Notes: a model not told the origin generated them from the letters alone. A DNA stretch of 64,000 nucleotides from Sitta carolinensis (GCA_032173965.1 CM063294.1:3828452-3892451), one strand, 5' to 3'; counted from the first letter of the stretch, positions 36,337 through 49,445 are shown. Program-made: numbers and translations.

Positions 36337-39300
36337 AGCCCTGAGCGTGGCCAGTGGGAGCACTGGGGTCAGAGCTGCTGGAGAGGGGTGCTGGCACAGC
36401 TCGGGACAGGGATGGGGTCAAACTGTGGGAAAAGCCGGGAGGGGAGGATGGCAGAGTGTGTTCCTGGAGAGCTGGACTGTGAATTACCCTTCAGCCTTGT
36501 GCAAGGAGCACGTTGGGGTGTTGATGAATTCTGAAGTCACTGAGGTGCTTGCAGGCATGAAGCCCTCACAGATCTCCTTCTGATGTTAGGGAGTCTTGTT
36601 TCCTGTGGTGCTGAAACTCTGCAGAGCAAAAATGTGCTAAGACCAAGGAAAAACATTTGAATTTAGGTGGGAATTTTCAGGCAGGTTTGAGTTGCTCATG
36701 GTCTAAGCACTGTGTGTTCGTTGACCTGAGCATTGCAGTGACCGCACATCTCCTGCAGTGGAGTTGTGTAAATAATGAATTGTGCAAACAGGCACAAACA
36801 CTGAGCTGCATCTGCCAGTGTCACACACCTGGCATGCTTTCTCATGTCTGTACCAGTGCTAGGGACCAACTGGTTAATCCTTTCTTAGCAACAAATTAAT
36901 ATATTTAAGCTGAAGTTTCATGTCTTTTGATGTCACATTGCTAGGAAGACAGTTATGTTGTCTTTGTTTTATTTTGTTATCCACGTGTGCCTGTTGCTTG
37001 AGGAGCAAAGTATGAACTATGTTTTTAAGTTAAAGCAACTGGTAAATGATGACAGAAATACTGACTAGCAGAAAAATGGCATATGTTTACCAAACTGCTT
37101 TGAATCTCCTTGAAGGGATTACAAATTCCTGCAGTTTATTTAAAATAAACAAACCCAAAACTTCTGTCCTCTTTCCTTTCTGTTGTGTGGTCTTTTAACA
37201 AGGGACTTTTTTTTTTTTATTTTTTTCTGGTGGCTCCAATTAGGAGGTTTTCTTGTGCTAAAGATTGATTAGGGGAAATTTAGAAGAATAGAACTCTGCA
37301 GTTCAAGTTACAAGATATACAAGGCTGTTCAGTAATTACATTTCCTGGAGCTGCTGCCTGCACTTGATGCAGAGGTTGGTGTAGAGTGGGAAGGACTATT
37401 GAAAACCAATATCTTGAAAATGTGGCAATTCAGTGCCTGGAGAGGAGACTTGGCAGACAGTTAAGTCTATTGTAGAGATACAATGGTTATCCTTTGTTGC
37501 TTTAAGGAAAAAGTACTCACACAGTAACAAAACCTGAGTTTTGATTTGAAAGGATCATAACCTTTCCAGGTCAGAAATGTGAATTAATGCTACAAGAAGG
37601 AATGAAAGATGCTAGAAGCTTCTCACAGTGGGGCTGTGGTACCCAAGAGAGAAATTGTCATTGTGGCAGAGCACTCACTCAGTTGACATAGCACAGGTTT
37701 GTGTGATTATTATAATGCAGGACATTCCTCTGTGCACAGAATATCCCAATTCTGAAGTTAATACTGAAGTAAGGTTTTGTCAGAAAGTTGTATTTTAAAC
37801 ATTTCCAGCAATTTAAAAAGAGAGATTTTTTGCAATATATGGGTTTGTTTTCTTTGTGACAGGTTTCTCGGTGAATTTAATTGAAAATATTATAGATACT
37901 GCTTTAGCAGTGATGCTTCTTTAATTTAAAACCCACAGATAATCTAGATACACTCAGATTGATAGAAATATTAGAATAATTTCAACAGGAGGCGAAAATC
38001 CCAACTAATGTTGCTTTGACTGAAAAAAAAAATTGCCTGTGGGCAGAGAATTTTAAGGAAATACTTAATATATGTTATTATAACAACAGGAATTTGTAGG
38101 TTAAGTATTTTGGGGCTGGTGTAGAAGTGCTCACTGTGATGTGGGTGTAAATATCCAGGGGTGCCCTGAGTGGCAGGGGCAGGGCAGAGGCAAGGATTGC
38201 AGGCACAAAATTATTAATACTGGAGTCCTGGGAGGCTGGTGAGGAGCCAGGAAAGGCAAAGGATGCCACAGGAGGAATGAAGTAAAGAGGGAATTTCCAA
38301 GTGTGCAGAACACAGACAGGAAGGGACAGAGCCATTGTGAGAGCCAGAGCTGAGGATTTGCTTCCCGTTTTAAATTTTAAATTAGCTCAGAAATTTGCAG
38401 TGTAATATGTCATCCTGTTTTTGTTGTTTTCGTTAGGAAATAATTTGTGTGAACCAAATAATGTGGGCTTTTTTTTGTTATTTGGGTTTGTAAATTGCAT
38501 GTGAACATATATTAAATTGGATAAAAATAGACTGTAAGGCTCCCTATCTTCTTTTTTTGCTACCATTCTAAGAAATCTTTGCTGTTTCTTTAGAACACTG
38601 ACACCATCAGCTAATTTAATTTGTTATCTTTGAAATAGCCAATTTCCAAAGTATTTTTGTTGAATGCAACATATATTTTTCTTATTATACATTTTTATGC
38701 TTTCTTAAGTTTCAGAAATTTAAGACTACTGCACTGAAGAAGGAATCTTAAGTTTATATGATGTCATAAAGAAATGTTACCAACTTTTTGCTGGAGCAGT
38801 TTTTACTTTAGATGGATAATATTGTGCTATTTTAAAACCATCAAGGTTTCAGCTTGCAAATGTTTGAAGTATTTGACAACTGAAGGGAGCGTCAAAATAT
38901 GGGAATGGGATTCAGAGGACATCTTTTTGTGCAGAGGAGAATGCATGTTTCAGGCTGAATTTTAAAAGCTCAGAGGATTCCAAGAGATAAAAAACTGGAA
39001 TAAATCTAGTCTTGTATGAGAAATATCATCTCCCAAGAGACAGCATTCAGTGGCTGAATGCTTTGTAATTTTATGGTGCCTGAGACCCTGGGGTGCTGTT
39101 TGAGCACCTTTATTTCAATTCCTAGACATTCCAAGCTCTCCAAATCCCCTGATCCCTCTTCACTAAGCCCAGAGCTGCTGCAGCTCCTCCCTGTCTCGTG
39201 ACCGTGGCAGGGGAGTTGCTGCCCAACAGGCACAGACCAGGAGAGCACCAGTTTGTAAAACCTGAGGGACTTGCCCAAAAAATTCTGCACCCTCCTCGAG

Positions 39301-41457
39301 CTTGATGTGTCTTCAGTTACAGAAAGAATTAGAAAAGACCAGTTCTATTTTACAAGCAGAAAAAAATTATTCAGGATCAATGCCCATTCTCTTTATGGAG
39401 TAAGGCTACTCTGGTGGAAAAGCACATTGTCACCCATGTGAAAAAAAGTCTCTCAAAGCAGAGATTTTACTCCCCCTTACCATGCCACACGCTACGGCTA
39501 ACATATAATAATTAAGAAGTAATAGCAATTAAAAATAATTTTATTAGGCTAAACTAATAAGAAAGTTGGGGATTTTTTTAAATGTTATTTTTAACTGGGG
39601 TTCAAGAAGAGGAAAAAGATCTCACTTCTCTCCCTGCTAAGCAAGTGAAGCCTCAGGGCTTGAGATTGGTTTTAGCCATTGTGTGAGTGTAGGTTAATAA
39701 GTGTTGATAGTGAATTGTAATGTTGAACATTTAATTATATTGTACTTCTCCATCCAACTGTTAAATGTTAAATGTTTGCCTCTGGGTGCTACAAATTTCT
39801 TTTCCTGTATGTATTTTGCAGCAGCCTTTTAGTATGCAAGATTTACATCTTTATCTTTTTGATCAAATGGAAGATTAAGTTTATTTCTGAAGAAATCAAG
39901 GATTTAAAGAAGTCCTCTTTGGTTTAACCTCTTTATATCAACACATCTCAGAGAGCCTTTCTTCTTGAGCAAGCAGGTGTTTTTGTTGAAATAGCTAGCT
40001 GTAGATAGCAGTCCCACTGCAAATGTTAAGGCAAATTATTAAAAAAATCCACTTTCTGTTAAGTTCTTTCATGCTTTTGAGAGGCTCTTCCTGCTGGAAA
40101 TATTGGTGCACTGATATACCCCAAGGGCCCCTGCTGTAGGCTTACAGCTCAGAAGGTGAACATTAAAGTCCATTATAACATTTAGGGTCACCAGGGTTTT
40201 CTCATGTGGTCTCTGTTTACTTTGGATGCTCCTTTGAGGCTTTTGAGTGTGAAGTGGTGGAAGAAAACATACAAATCCAAAATTGAGGTTGTAGGAGGAC
40301 AAATAGCTATGGGAGAGTTCCTTTGCTGAATGCTCTCTGCCATGGATATAACTGTGACATTTTGGGGGAATATTTTATCTTTGGAAGCTGTTTGCCTCAT
40401 TGTCTCTCTCTTTTCAATTTCTCATTATTTTTATGTGCTATATAGCAGTCATCAGTTTGCATTCTAGGTTCTGGTTTTACTTTCATTACATGGCAACATG
40501 CTTTCTCCATTTATCTTGGTAAGCACTGTTCCAGACTCTTTAAGAGAGGTTGCTCATGCAAAAACTATGCTGAAGTGCAAATCTGGACGTATTCAGAGAG
40601 CTGTTGGATTCATTTTCCTCAAGCTTTCAATTGACTTTAAGGTATGAAAACCTGGGCTTTTATCCAACTGGCCAGGCCTATTACACCATCTGCTTTTGCA
40701 GATATTGCACCTTTCTTTGGATCTGCTAGTGATATATTTAAGGTATTCACAGATGCCGTGGTGAGAGGCACCATTGTGGATGTCATCAGTGATGGGGCAG
40801 TGGGAAAGCTCAGATCTGGGGAGGTGTGATGTGACTGCCTTGCTTTTTAAAGCCAGTCCAACAGAAAAGGATGGTTAATTCCTGATTAGGATAAATGTGT
40901 CATTAGCACAGGGACTGAGGGAGAAAAATGGATTTCACCGTTTCTGTCATGTTCGGTAAAATGATGCCGTTTTACAGAACGTCAGTGTTTAGCAATGAGT
41001 TTGTGAGAATAAAATGTTTTATGCTAAACCCAGGAAGTTAGCCCAGGTCTGGTATTGGTTCTTCTTTTGGGCTCTTTGTGGATCCTTATGTGAGGAATTT
41101 TCTCTGATTTTGGGGCGCTCAAGTTTCTCCTTGTTGGGTTTGTCACCTTAAAGCTCCAATGTGGTGGCCTGAGTGGCTCCAGCGTTGGCTCTGAGCCCAC
41201 AGGTCCCCGTGTTCTGTGTGATTTGACGTTACAGTGAATATCCTTATCTCTTGTTCCTTTCCGTTTGCATCACAATCTCTTCAACAAAAGTGTCCACTGG
41301 CAAATGTTTTTTACATTTCAAGGAAAATACATGGGTTCACATGATTACACCACCTTCTCTACCAGGGACTTTAACACCTGGTAATGTAAAACTCCCTCCA
41401 AACCATAGCTCTGGTTTATTTGTGTGTGAAACACTTGCACAGCACAGATGGAAATCT

Positions 41458-41665
41458 GCGCGCCGTACGAGGGAAGCTCAGAGATTAGATCCTTGGAATG
41501 TTGGGTCATTCTTCGAGCAGCAGGAGTAAGATTTCCTGCAGGTTTATTTGATGACTGATCAGGTTGTGCCAAGGGATGCAGTTCCCTGAGAGTCTGGCTC
41601 CATCTGCGAGAGTACCCGAGCGTGGTGCGGGGAGAGCGACTCCAGGTGTAGCGGGAGAGCAGCAA
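41458..41665 (-). mobile_element. Possible LTR-like fragment with CpG cluster (tentative)
   Basis: About eleven CpG dinucleotides fall within roughly 200 bases of an otherwise CpG-poor intron, at 41468-41478, 41514-41516 and 41605-41652. On the minus strand a CpG- and pyrimidine-rich part is followed by AATAAA (complement of 41543-41548), then a CAGGAAATCTTACTCCTGC stretch. A poly(A) signal shortly downstream of a GC-rich core is the layout of a retroviral LTR's U3/R/U5 region. I do not see TG...CA ends, a target-site duplication or any internal viral genes, so at most this would be a solo or broken LTR. Alternatives are an intronic CpG-rich regulatory element or a terminal exon of an antisense transcript. 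Confidence 0.35.
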
Positions 41666-44600
41666 AAAAAGGAATGAGACTCAGTCACTGCTTGCAGCAG
41701 TTCTTGCCAGTTGAATAATGTACTTTTTAAGGAATGAAATCATAGAGACAGTCAAAAAAGTTTAGGAGAAAAGTCGACATATTGTCTATTCAAATCCTTA
41801 TTTGAAAAAATAGCAGATTATTCTGTTCTCTAAGGCTTTAAACTGCGTGTTTTATATGGGAAAAAATGGAGATACTTAGAGATGCATGAAAGTGCAAGTT
41901 CTGTTAGCTAAGCTTCATGGAAGGATCAGCCCTAAGCCAAGGTGAAGCAAGAACATCCAGTCTGGATTGAAAAGAGTAATATGTGGGTGACTGTGTAGAA
42001 AAAAACATGGTTTATGTCAGTTTGGGCTAAATCACAGTTAGCAAATCTCACCTCTAGCAGGCAGATTAAAGCTCGTTCTCCTGAGGTGAGTTTGTGCCCC
42101 CTCAGTGGCAGGCAGGGTTAAATACAGAGAAATCAGGAGAGGCTCGAGGTGACCAGTGTTTGGTTCATTTACAGGTTTTAACCCCAAATGAGTAAATGTG
42201 TGGGTTTGCAGCATTGCATCTGCAGTCAGGCATGACCTGCAGCCTTGCTGGAATGCACAGTTACAGCGCCAGGCCCTGCACAGCAGAATTCTTCCCAAAC
42301 ACCACGAGCAGCTCTTGGCTTTTTAAAATACATTTTTTTCAGCAGAGAATATTTAGCAATGTGGAGAGCAGTGCAGCTCAGATTACAGATAGTTCTGTAG
42401 ATGACTGCTAGGAATGGATGGACAGGCACTGAGAGACCACTTTTGTCAGATTTGGCAAAACGTGCCCTGTGAAATGGGCTTTATTTCACCAACATTTCTT
42501 GCTCCTGGAAGGAATGTTGATAGACGCTTCAGTGTCGCCACTTGCCCATGTTTTGACATTCCTGTCAGCTGGGTGCTATTTGCAGGGTTGTTTGCTTTCA
42601 GATGGTGTTGCTTTTTGGAAGTTTTTCTCATCTCCATATACTTGTGTTTTAATTTTTTGGTTTGCAGGGATTTTTGGAGGCTCTCAAAATACACAGGCTT
42701 TGTTTGCATTCAAACAGAATTTCATTTCAAGATATTTAAGCCCTTTTCTAAATTTTCTTCTGACAAAAAGTTTTACAGTGTAGCTTCCCCTGTATATTGG
42801 TATAATATGGGTGGCCACCACACTTTTCCTCTGTGACTGACAACATCACATTGCATGGATTTGGGCAAAAAGTAATGTTCCAGAATTTAAATGTCTTAGA
42901 TGTACATTTATTTTTGTTTGTACACATTAATTCTTTTCCAGCTAAACTTCTATGAGCCCTTTAATGGTTAATTACTTCTAAGTTCCTTTAGTTCTATGCA
43001 CATGAAATTATCATATTTTAACATTTGCAAAAGCTTAAAAATTACTTCTGAAATAGGGAGATGTTAAAACTATTTTGGAGGAGTGATTGATTAATTAGGA
43101 GCATCCATTGTTTTTCACATGTGCAGATTTCTTTGAATTTTAGTCTATTCTCTCAACTTTGGGAAAAACAGGTCTGCTAAATGAGTTTCAGGAACTGATT
43201 CCAGGCCTGATTCCTTCAAGCAAGGGATTGGTATGGGAGGAATGCTGTTATCCTGCATTCTGTGGCCTGGAAACCTCAGGAGGATTATACAGTCAGAGGA
43301 TGCTTTTTCCCCTTTTTTAAATGTTTCTGCACTTCTCATTTGGCTTTATGATCAGTACTGGGAGAAGTTGTTTGCTTGCAGATATTAATATATTCAGTGG
43401 CACTTGCTGCCTGGTGCTCCTGGCTTGTTGTGTTAATGGCACGTTTGTGTAAACTCTCACAGCTTTGAACTCCTCTAAGATTTATTTGTCTTGTTCATCC
43501 CGAGATCTGAGGATAACCAAGTTCTCACTAGAATAATCAGCATTTAAGGGCAATGGCTGAGAACTCTGGTTTATTTGCAGAAGTGGACAGGAAGAGCGTT
43601 ACCCAGGTGGTGCCATTTTGCAAAGATCACTTATCACACAGAAAGGAAAAATGGGTCTGTGTGTGAAGAAAAGAAGCTCTCAAAAATACTGCCCTGAATG
43701 TCAGGCAGTCTTGTTTTAATTTCAGTGGTTGCAATAATAACCACGTAAGGAGCATGAAATAGGCAGTCTGAGTTGAGCAGGGAAAATTGTGGGGTAAGAC
43801 CTCCATTTGTGTAATCAAAGCGTGTAATAGAACTCGATTGTACACAAATTTATGCTTATGACAGCCTTCATTTTACATTCTATTTAAGAGAACCTCTGTA
43901 TCTGAAAATGAGTAGCGGGCTCGCCCAAAATAAAACAGCTTCAGAGAGGATGCTGTTTTGTAATGCACTCCCCAGCCAGCCTAATCAGAAGCCATAAATC
44001 AATAGGCAAATAGGACATGCCACTAATTAGTCAGTAGAAAATTCTACCAATGTGTTTTTCAGCAGCGACCTGTGCCAAAAAATCCCCCACTTGTTGAAGG
44101 CATCTTTTCAACTTCAGTGCGTAAAAGACAGCTCTGTTTTTTCAGGAGGAAATTTATGTAAATGGTATGAGATTTGTGTCTGACTGGAGTAAACCAACGT
44201 ATCACTAACTGAAATCAAATGTTTGTAAAAGCGTCTCTGGGATAAATCTAATCCTATCTGATTTCTATTAGCTGATTTGTTTTGCAATTTAATGGCTGTC
44301 AAATTTGGCCCTCGGTGTCAGAATCCTATTTAGCCAAATGTCATTGCCAAGGCAATCTAACAAGCAGCGCTCTTGGTAAATAAAATTTGGCAGAAGGTTC
44401 AGGAGTGCATGTTGTGGTTCTGCCAGCTCCAGTCTGTATTTCACACATGTGTGAATTCCTCAGTGCGTAGTACCTCTTATCAGAAAGGCATATTTTGGTT
44501 TCATGCTTGCCAAGTTTTTTTTTTGGAAATGGCAAGGTCCCCTCGAGTTGAGCACACAGGATGGAGCCCCAGATACCTGCTCCACTCGGTGTGTGAGAGC

Positions 44601-44876
44601 ATGCAAAGACTTCGTGGATGCCAAGTACGGATCTAATATTGAAAAAGCTATGAAATAAACATTCTTTTTCTTTCACAACTGTTAGTTAATTTAAATGGCG
44701 TTATTCTGTGCTCTTCTGGTGTCTGTGCCCAGCTGTTAATTAGGACTTTTGACATGCACGGCTGCAGGGGTGATCCCTGAAGGAAATATTTTCTAGTCTT
44801 TCACTTTCTAAACACAATTTATGTCTTTCCAGTTGAGATATTTGCATATAAACTGCTATTCTGATACACATTCTTG

Positions 44877-44914
44877 CTGAGTTGCTTCATAAGTCTTCTG
44901 AGTTGCTTCACAAG
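44877..44914. repeat. Imperfect 21-base tandem duplication
   Basis: Unit one spans 44877-44897 and begins CTGAGTTGCTTCATAAG. Unit two begins at 44898 with CTGAGTTGCTTCACAAG and covers about 17 of the 21 bases. The two match at all but one position over that stretch. It is a small local duplication of no evident function. Confidence 0.8.
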
Positions 44915-45553
44915 AATGAATATGTACAATCTACATACAAAAACTGCTGCATATGACAAAAAAAATCTGTTAAATTAATGAATTTTCTGGAAAGAGCAAG
45001 CTGTAGGATAAGCAGGAAGTTCTGTGAGATGTGGAGTAATTTTAGAGTAGAATTTCACCTTTTTTTCCCCTTTATTTTTTATGTTGGGGTGCATGTCATT
45101 TTTCTTTCAGTGTGTGCTGTAGGATTTTTGCCTTTGGAAAGAGTGGACATTTTATTTATACTTATCTCATGTTTTTGTGAGGTGACAGCATCATGTGATA
45201 GGAGAGAGTATCTGTGAAACACATTAGTGCCTGAATTTTATCTTTGCTGATGCTGAATGTCAGACATATCCCAATGGAATGTGTGTAGGGCACTTAAGTC
45301 CTCCAACAATTCAGCTGTACCACAAAAAGGACAATTATTAAGACTCATTGGAGCCTGAAACTTGTAAATCAAGTAATGTGGAAATTCAGTATTACAAATA
45401 CATGGAAATCTTGCTCAAAATGCATTTAATCCTGTTGAAATGAACAAACAAAACCCCACTAAAAAGCCTAACCGAAGAAACCCCCACTGACTCCAGCCTC
45501 AAATCCATGCTAGTGGACTGGATAGTTCAACACTCCCCAGTGAAAATATATTT

Positions 45554-45570
45554 AAAAAAAAAAAAAAAAA
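45554..45570. repeat. Poly(A) run of 17 bases
   Basis: This is an uninterrupted A run following TATATTT. It could mark the end of an old plus-strand retroposed sequence, but the bases upstream match nothing I recognise. Confidence 0.85.
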
Positions 45571-45961
45571 GTCAAACAGAGAAAATAGCTAAATCCTTTA
45601 GTAAGTAATGTGGGTATTGTATTTAGTTACATAAAATAAAACTTCTGTCAGAATGCAACAAAAGTTGAACAGGAGTGGGGCACTCCAAAAGCTGTGGTTT
45701 GTTAAAGTAATGGCTTTTTTAAAAAATGTGAATTAGGAGTTCTTCACTCTGGGAGGAGAAGGCAGTGGTTCAGCAAAAGTCTCTTGATTTTTCCTCAGCT
45801 CTTTTCCCTGATGCTGGAAATTGGGGATTGCCTCCTGCCATGGCTCAGCTGTGGGACTGTCCACTGCATCCCTGGCTGGGCTGGGTTGCTCTTGTTCCAA
45901 GGTCTGTGGAGAGTGTGCAGGAGCACAGTGCAGGCAGGGACCCAGAGAGCAGCTCGTGTCT

Positions 45962-45979
45962 GGGGTGGGGAGGGAGGGG
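45962..45979 (+). other. Strong G-quadruplex motif
   Basis: Four G runs (GGGG, GGGG, GGG, GGGG) are separated by single-base linkers T, A and A within 18 bases. Single-base loops give especially stable parallel quadruplexes. It lies on the SLIT3 sense strand in a GC-rich patch. No promoter elements are seen beside it. Confidence 0.8.
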
Positions 45980-47879
45980 TGCCCTTGGGAATCCATGCTG
46001 GGATAACAGGAGGGCACAGATCCGTGGAGTGCGGCCTCCCTGTGCTGAGCACTGCTGGGGTTGGCTTAAGTAACAGCTTGTGCAGGGAATGTAAAAAATC
46101 TGCAATCTCCGTGCTTGTTTTCCTACAAGAGAGGATTCTTTGAGGATTTTGTTGTCCTGCTTTTGATAAAATGATTCCTCAGTTTGTGTAATCATTGTGC
46201 AACTCAGGCTTTTGTAAAGGGGTTTTGTTTATTGTAGGGAAGGAGACAGATGTTTTTTGTAAGAACCCTTTTTTCCCCCAGTTCCTTATAACATAAAAAC
46301 ACCAAGTTTGTTACTTGGTGCTGTAATCCATGACCAGTTGTGCTGTTTATAACTTTGTACTCTGGTTATTTCACCGGTTGTGTGAAGTCTTCATTGAGGA
46401 AATAAAGCAATATTCTCGTGGCTGTGAGCAAAGCTCAGGCATTACCACAGTGCTTTTAGAAACATCTATGGAGGCTGCTGGGAAACTCTCTGAAGGGTTT
46501 GAAGCTGCTGCTTTGGACATGCTGTGGGATGTTAATTCCTCCCTGAATACCTTGCACCCCTGTCGGTTGTACTGTCTCAGGAAATGTGGGAATGATGAAT
46601 CTGGAGTTGCACAAATGAAGGAGGATAAATTTTGCAGCTGGGTTTAGGGAGAAAATAAATCATTGATTTTCATAAATGCCTGTTTCAGTTTGTGGCCCCA
46701 CTGTCTGAGGGAATGGTGGAGGTACGTGCAGTGCACCCCCAAAGTACTGGTACAGGCTCCTGTTCCTCCATTGTGCTCTTTGCACCAGCAGCTCTTAAAT
46801 GTGCTCCTGGAACTGTTAGAGAAGCATTGGACAGGACAAAGATGAGTCCCAACCCAGTGAAATAATCTCTGCCTGTTTCAGCAGTGGTATTTTGGGATGG
46901 ATGGAGTTCCCCTAAGGGCTCAGCTGGAAGAGGGTGACAGTGGAATATCGCTCTTCTCAGGAGTGCCAGGAGCCAGTCATCCTGTCAGTGCCTTAATCAG
47001 AGCTTAGCATCTCTGTGCATCTGGGACACATTGGTTTGTTTGCAGTGCCTGTTCCAGGTGGTCAGGCAGGGAACCAGCTCCCTGTGAGCAGAAACCACAC
47101 GTCCAGGAAGGGCTGCAAGCAGCGAGCGTTTGTTCCCGGCGTTCTCAGTCACCCAGCAAGGGTAGTTAGAGGAGAGCACTATTTCTGGCATAACAAGGGT
47201 ATAATTTGGAGGAATAAACTCTTGCTGTATGTTCTAGCCATTTTTTAAATGCAATTTGATGTTTCCCTTAAATATGCCATGAGCTCTTTAGCTCTGGCAG
47301 GAGATGAATACTGTGTTCTCCTAAACAACATCAGATACATCTGCATCCCCGGATGTGGTAACGCTCGGATTTCCTCCCAAAAGTTTCATAGCAAGCAAAT
47401 ATACTGAGTAGGAAGTGAAAAATATCTTCTAGTGAAAGATTCCTGACATCTTTCTTGCTACTAATGCAAAAAAGAAATTATCTGTAATCACTGCATTTCA
47501 TGCTCGTAATGTAGCAAACCTTTAAGGCAGTGATGCTTAAGGTAACTTGTAGGGAATGAAGAAGAAGAAAGATCCCATATGTTATTATGATAAAAAACAA
47601 ACTCCTCATGAGAACACAGCATTGAAAGGTGTGGAGAGGGGTGTTCTTTTTCCATTTATTCCCTTTTGCTTCTCAAGGCTCTGGAGCCTGGGTAGTCCAG
47701 CCCAGCATTCAGCACTCCATTTCTGCCTCCTGAAGTGTATCCTTCAGCTGGGGTACTCCCTTTAAAAGGGAATTTAAGAAAGGTTTGGACCTAAATCCTT
47801 CTGGAATGAAGTAACAGTTTCTTGGCTCATAGGTTCCTAAGTTGAAGGGCCAAACTTCTGAAATAAATTAAATCATTGA

Positions 47880-47899
47880 TTTTTTTTTTTTTTTTTTTT
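47880..47899. repeat. Poly(T) run of 20 bases
   Basis: This is an uninterrupted T run between an AAATCATTGA stretch and AATTCATAG. It is a simple mononucleotide microsatellite. Confidence 0.9.
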
Positions 47900-49002
47900 A
47901 ATTCATAGTCATGTCAAGACCTTTACTGGAATAAATTAAAGGGCAAATCTTATCTGAACTGCCAATATTTAAGATCTTTCCCAATGCTTATCTTCACTTT
48001 TCTATTGAGAAAACAAATCAGACAGTGAATTGTGGATTTGCCAACATCTGTCTTGAAGCAGTGTAGCACAGGTGGCTGCAAGGGAGATTTTAAACAACAG
48101 CATTGTGTGTTACTCACAGACTGCCTCCTATTCAATAGTGGCTGCAGTTCCAAGGCTCCTCCATGGTCAAGGATCCTGTTCTCTTGCCCAGTTTCCAGAG
48201 GGTTTCCATGTGCTGCAGTGCTGAGGGTGACTGCAATATTCACTTTGGATTACATGGAGACTTTTGAGATCCACAACATTAGGCAGGATCCAGGTCCCGA
48301 GCTCCATTCCCTCTCTCTGGGGGAAATTGTCTGTAGTGTGTTCTAAGTTGTTTTGGGCTCTTTGTTTTTTTTGTGGTGTTTTGGGGTTTTTTTTGTTTGT
48401 TTAATCAAACTAGTGAGGATTGAATATTGCTTTTTTCCAGCCTTATGTTGCCTTAATATGCTAAGAGCAAGAAAAGAAGACAAAGTATTTTCCAAGTGTA
48501 CTACTGGATCATTTCTTGTGGGGGGCTGTGCTTTGTGGAAGGATGAAACACCCTGTTTGGGCACATCCAGAGTGGTTCTACTAACTGAAAAATCTCCATT
48601 TTCTGGGGACATATTGCCATGGTAGTCCAGGGAGCTTCTCCAGCAGGAACAGAAGAGGAATGCTTGAGAATAACAGAACTCTGAGACGTGTGCTAGCACA
48701 AATTTCTGATACACGTCATGTTTCCTAGCAGCTGGAATTGGTTTTGTGTTTTTTTTTTTTTTTCCAGAGTATTTCTCTGCTCTATGTCCTTCCTGCATTT
48801 TCTTAATTGTCCTCTTCATTTTCCCTTTGCAGATTGCTAGTGCACTGAAAGTTAGAATTGTCTTTTCAAAACTACTATTTTTGAGTATAAAATGAGGGAA
48901 AAGAAATGCGTGTTTTCTCCATGTCCTCAATGCTTTTGCAGAAATGCTATTGTTATATGGAAGAACGGGGAGGCAAACAGCACGTGAGGAAATCCAGCAG
49001 CT

Positions 49003-49122
49003 GAGAATCACAGCCCAGCTGAGGCTGGCAGGGACATCCAGTCCCACCTGCCTGAAGTTGTGTCCAAACAGATTTCCAGTATCTCCAAGGGTGCAATTCC
49101 ATCACCTCCCTGGGCAACTTTA
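49003..49122 (-). mobile_element. CR1 retrotransposon fragment, minus strand
   Basis: Read on the plus strand, the block runs GAGAATCACAG, then GGCAGGGACATCCAGTCCCAC, then TATCTCCAAGG and TCACCTCCCTGGGCAACTT. This is the reverse complement of a CR1 3' region, in which CR1 reads as GTTGCCCAGGGAGGTGA and then towards the terminal GATTCT repeats. It is diverged and 5' truncated. On the minus strand it supplies the first codons of a spurious 234-codon open frame. Confidence 0.75.
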
Positions 49123-49445
49123 TTTATAAAACACCTACTGCAGCTGTTTGTCGTTGCAGACAGCAGCTTACTTGCTTAATTGCAGGTTGATTTAGGATAG
49201 CAAAATGTTTGCAGACCAGACTTTTTGGCAACTTCATTATGAAACACAGCAGAGTACAAATTCTGTCCCTTTTAAATGAGCTTATTACAATGAAAACAGA
49301 TGTTTGTATTTATTGTGGAGATGAAAACTTGATGCAAGATATTCTTAGTCAAAAATTAATTGACTTAATAAATGTTTGAAGATTAATGAAAGTATAGATC
49401 TATGCAGCTTTAAAAAAATATTTTTTTTAAGAGTTAAAGTTAGGT

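Larger units (their letters stand above)
23932..41457 (+). other. SLIT3: Intron, fourth section
   Basis: This is 17.5 kb with no recognised gene or named repeat. GC-rich patches lie at about 25500-25850, 27040-27250, 27850-28500, 32180-32480, 36130-36480 and 39100-39290. TAAT-rich, enhancer-like stretches occur near 27540-27640 and 34080-34230. T runs of 14 to 18 bases lie at 29648-29661 and 35732-35749. The longest open frame is 185 codons (25298-25855, minus strand), again in a GC-rich patch and overlapped by other open frames. None resembles a known protein. Confidence 0.6.
41666..49002 (+). other. SLIT3: Intron, fifth section
   Basis: This is mostly AT-rich, with GC-rich patches at about 45780-46060 and 47000-47160. 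A compact TAAT-containing block at 43900-44370 looks like a non-coding regulatory element by composition. Simple A and T runs lie at 45554-45570, 47880-47899 and 48749-48763. A 234-codon minus-strand open frame (48343-49047) starts inside CR1-derived sequence and runs through A-rich DNA; it is not credited as a gene. Confidence 0.6.

Noticed and set aside
48343..49047. 234-codon minus-strand frame, the longest in the window
   Set aside because: Its start lies in a CR1 3' fragment and the rest runs through A-rich sequence encoding lysine runs. It is a chance frame rather than a gene.
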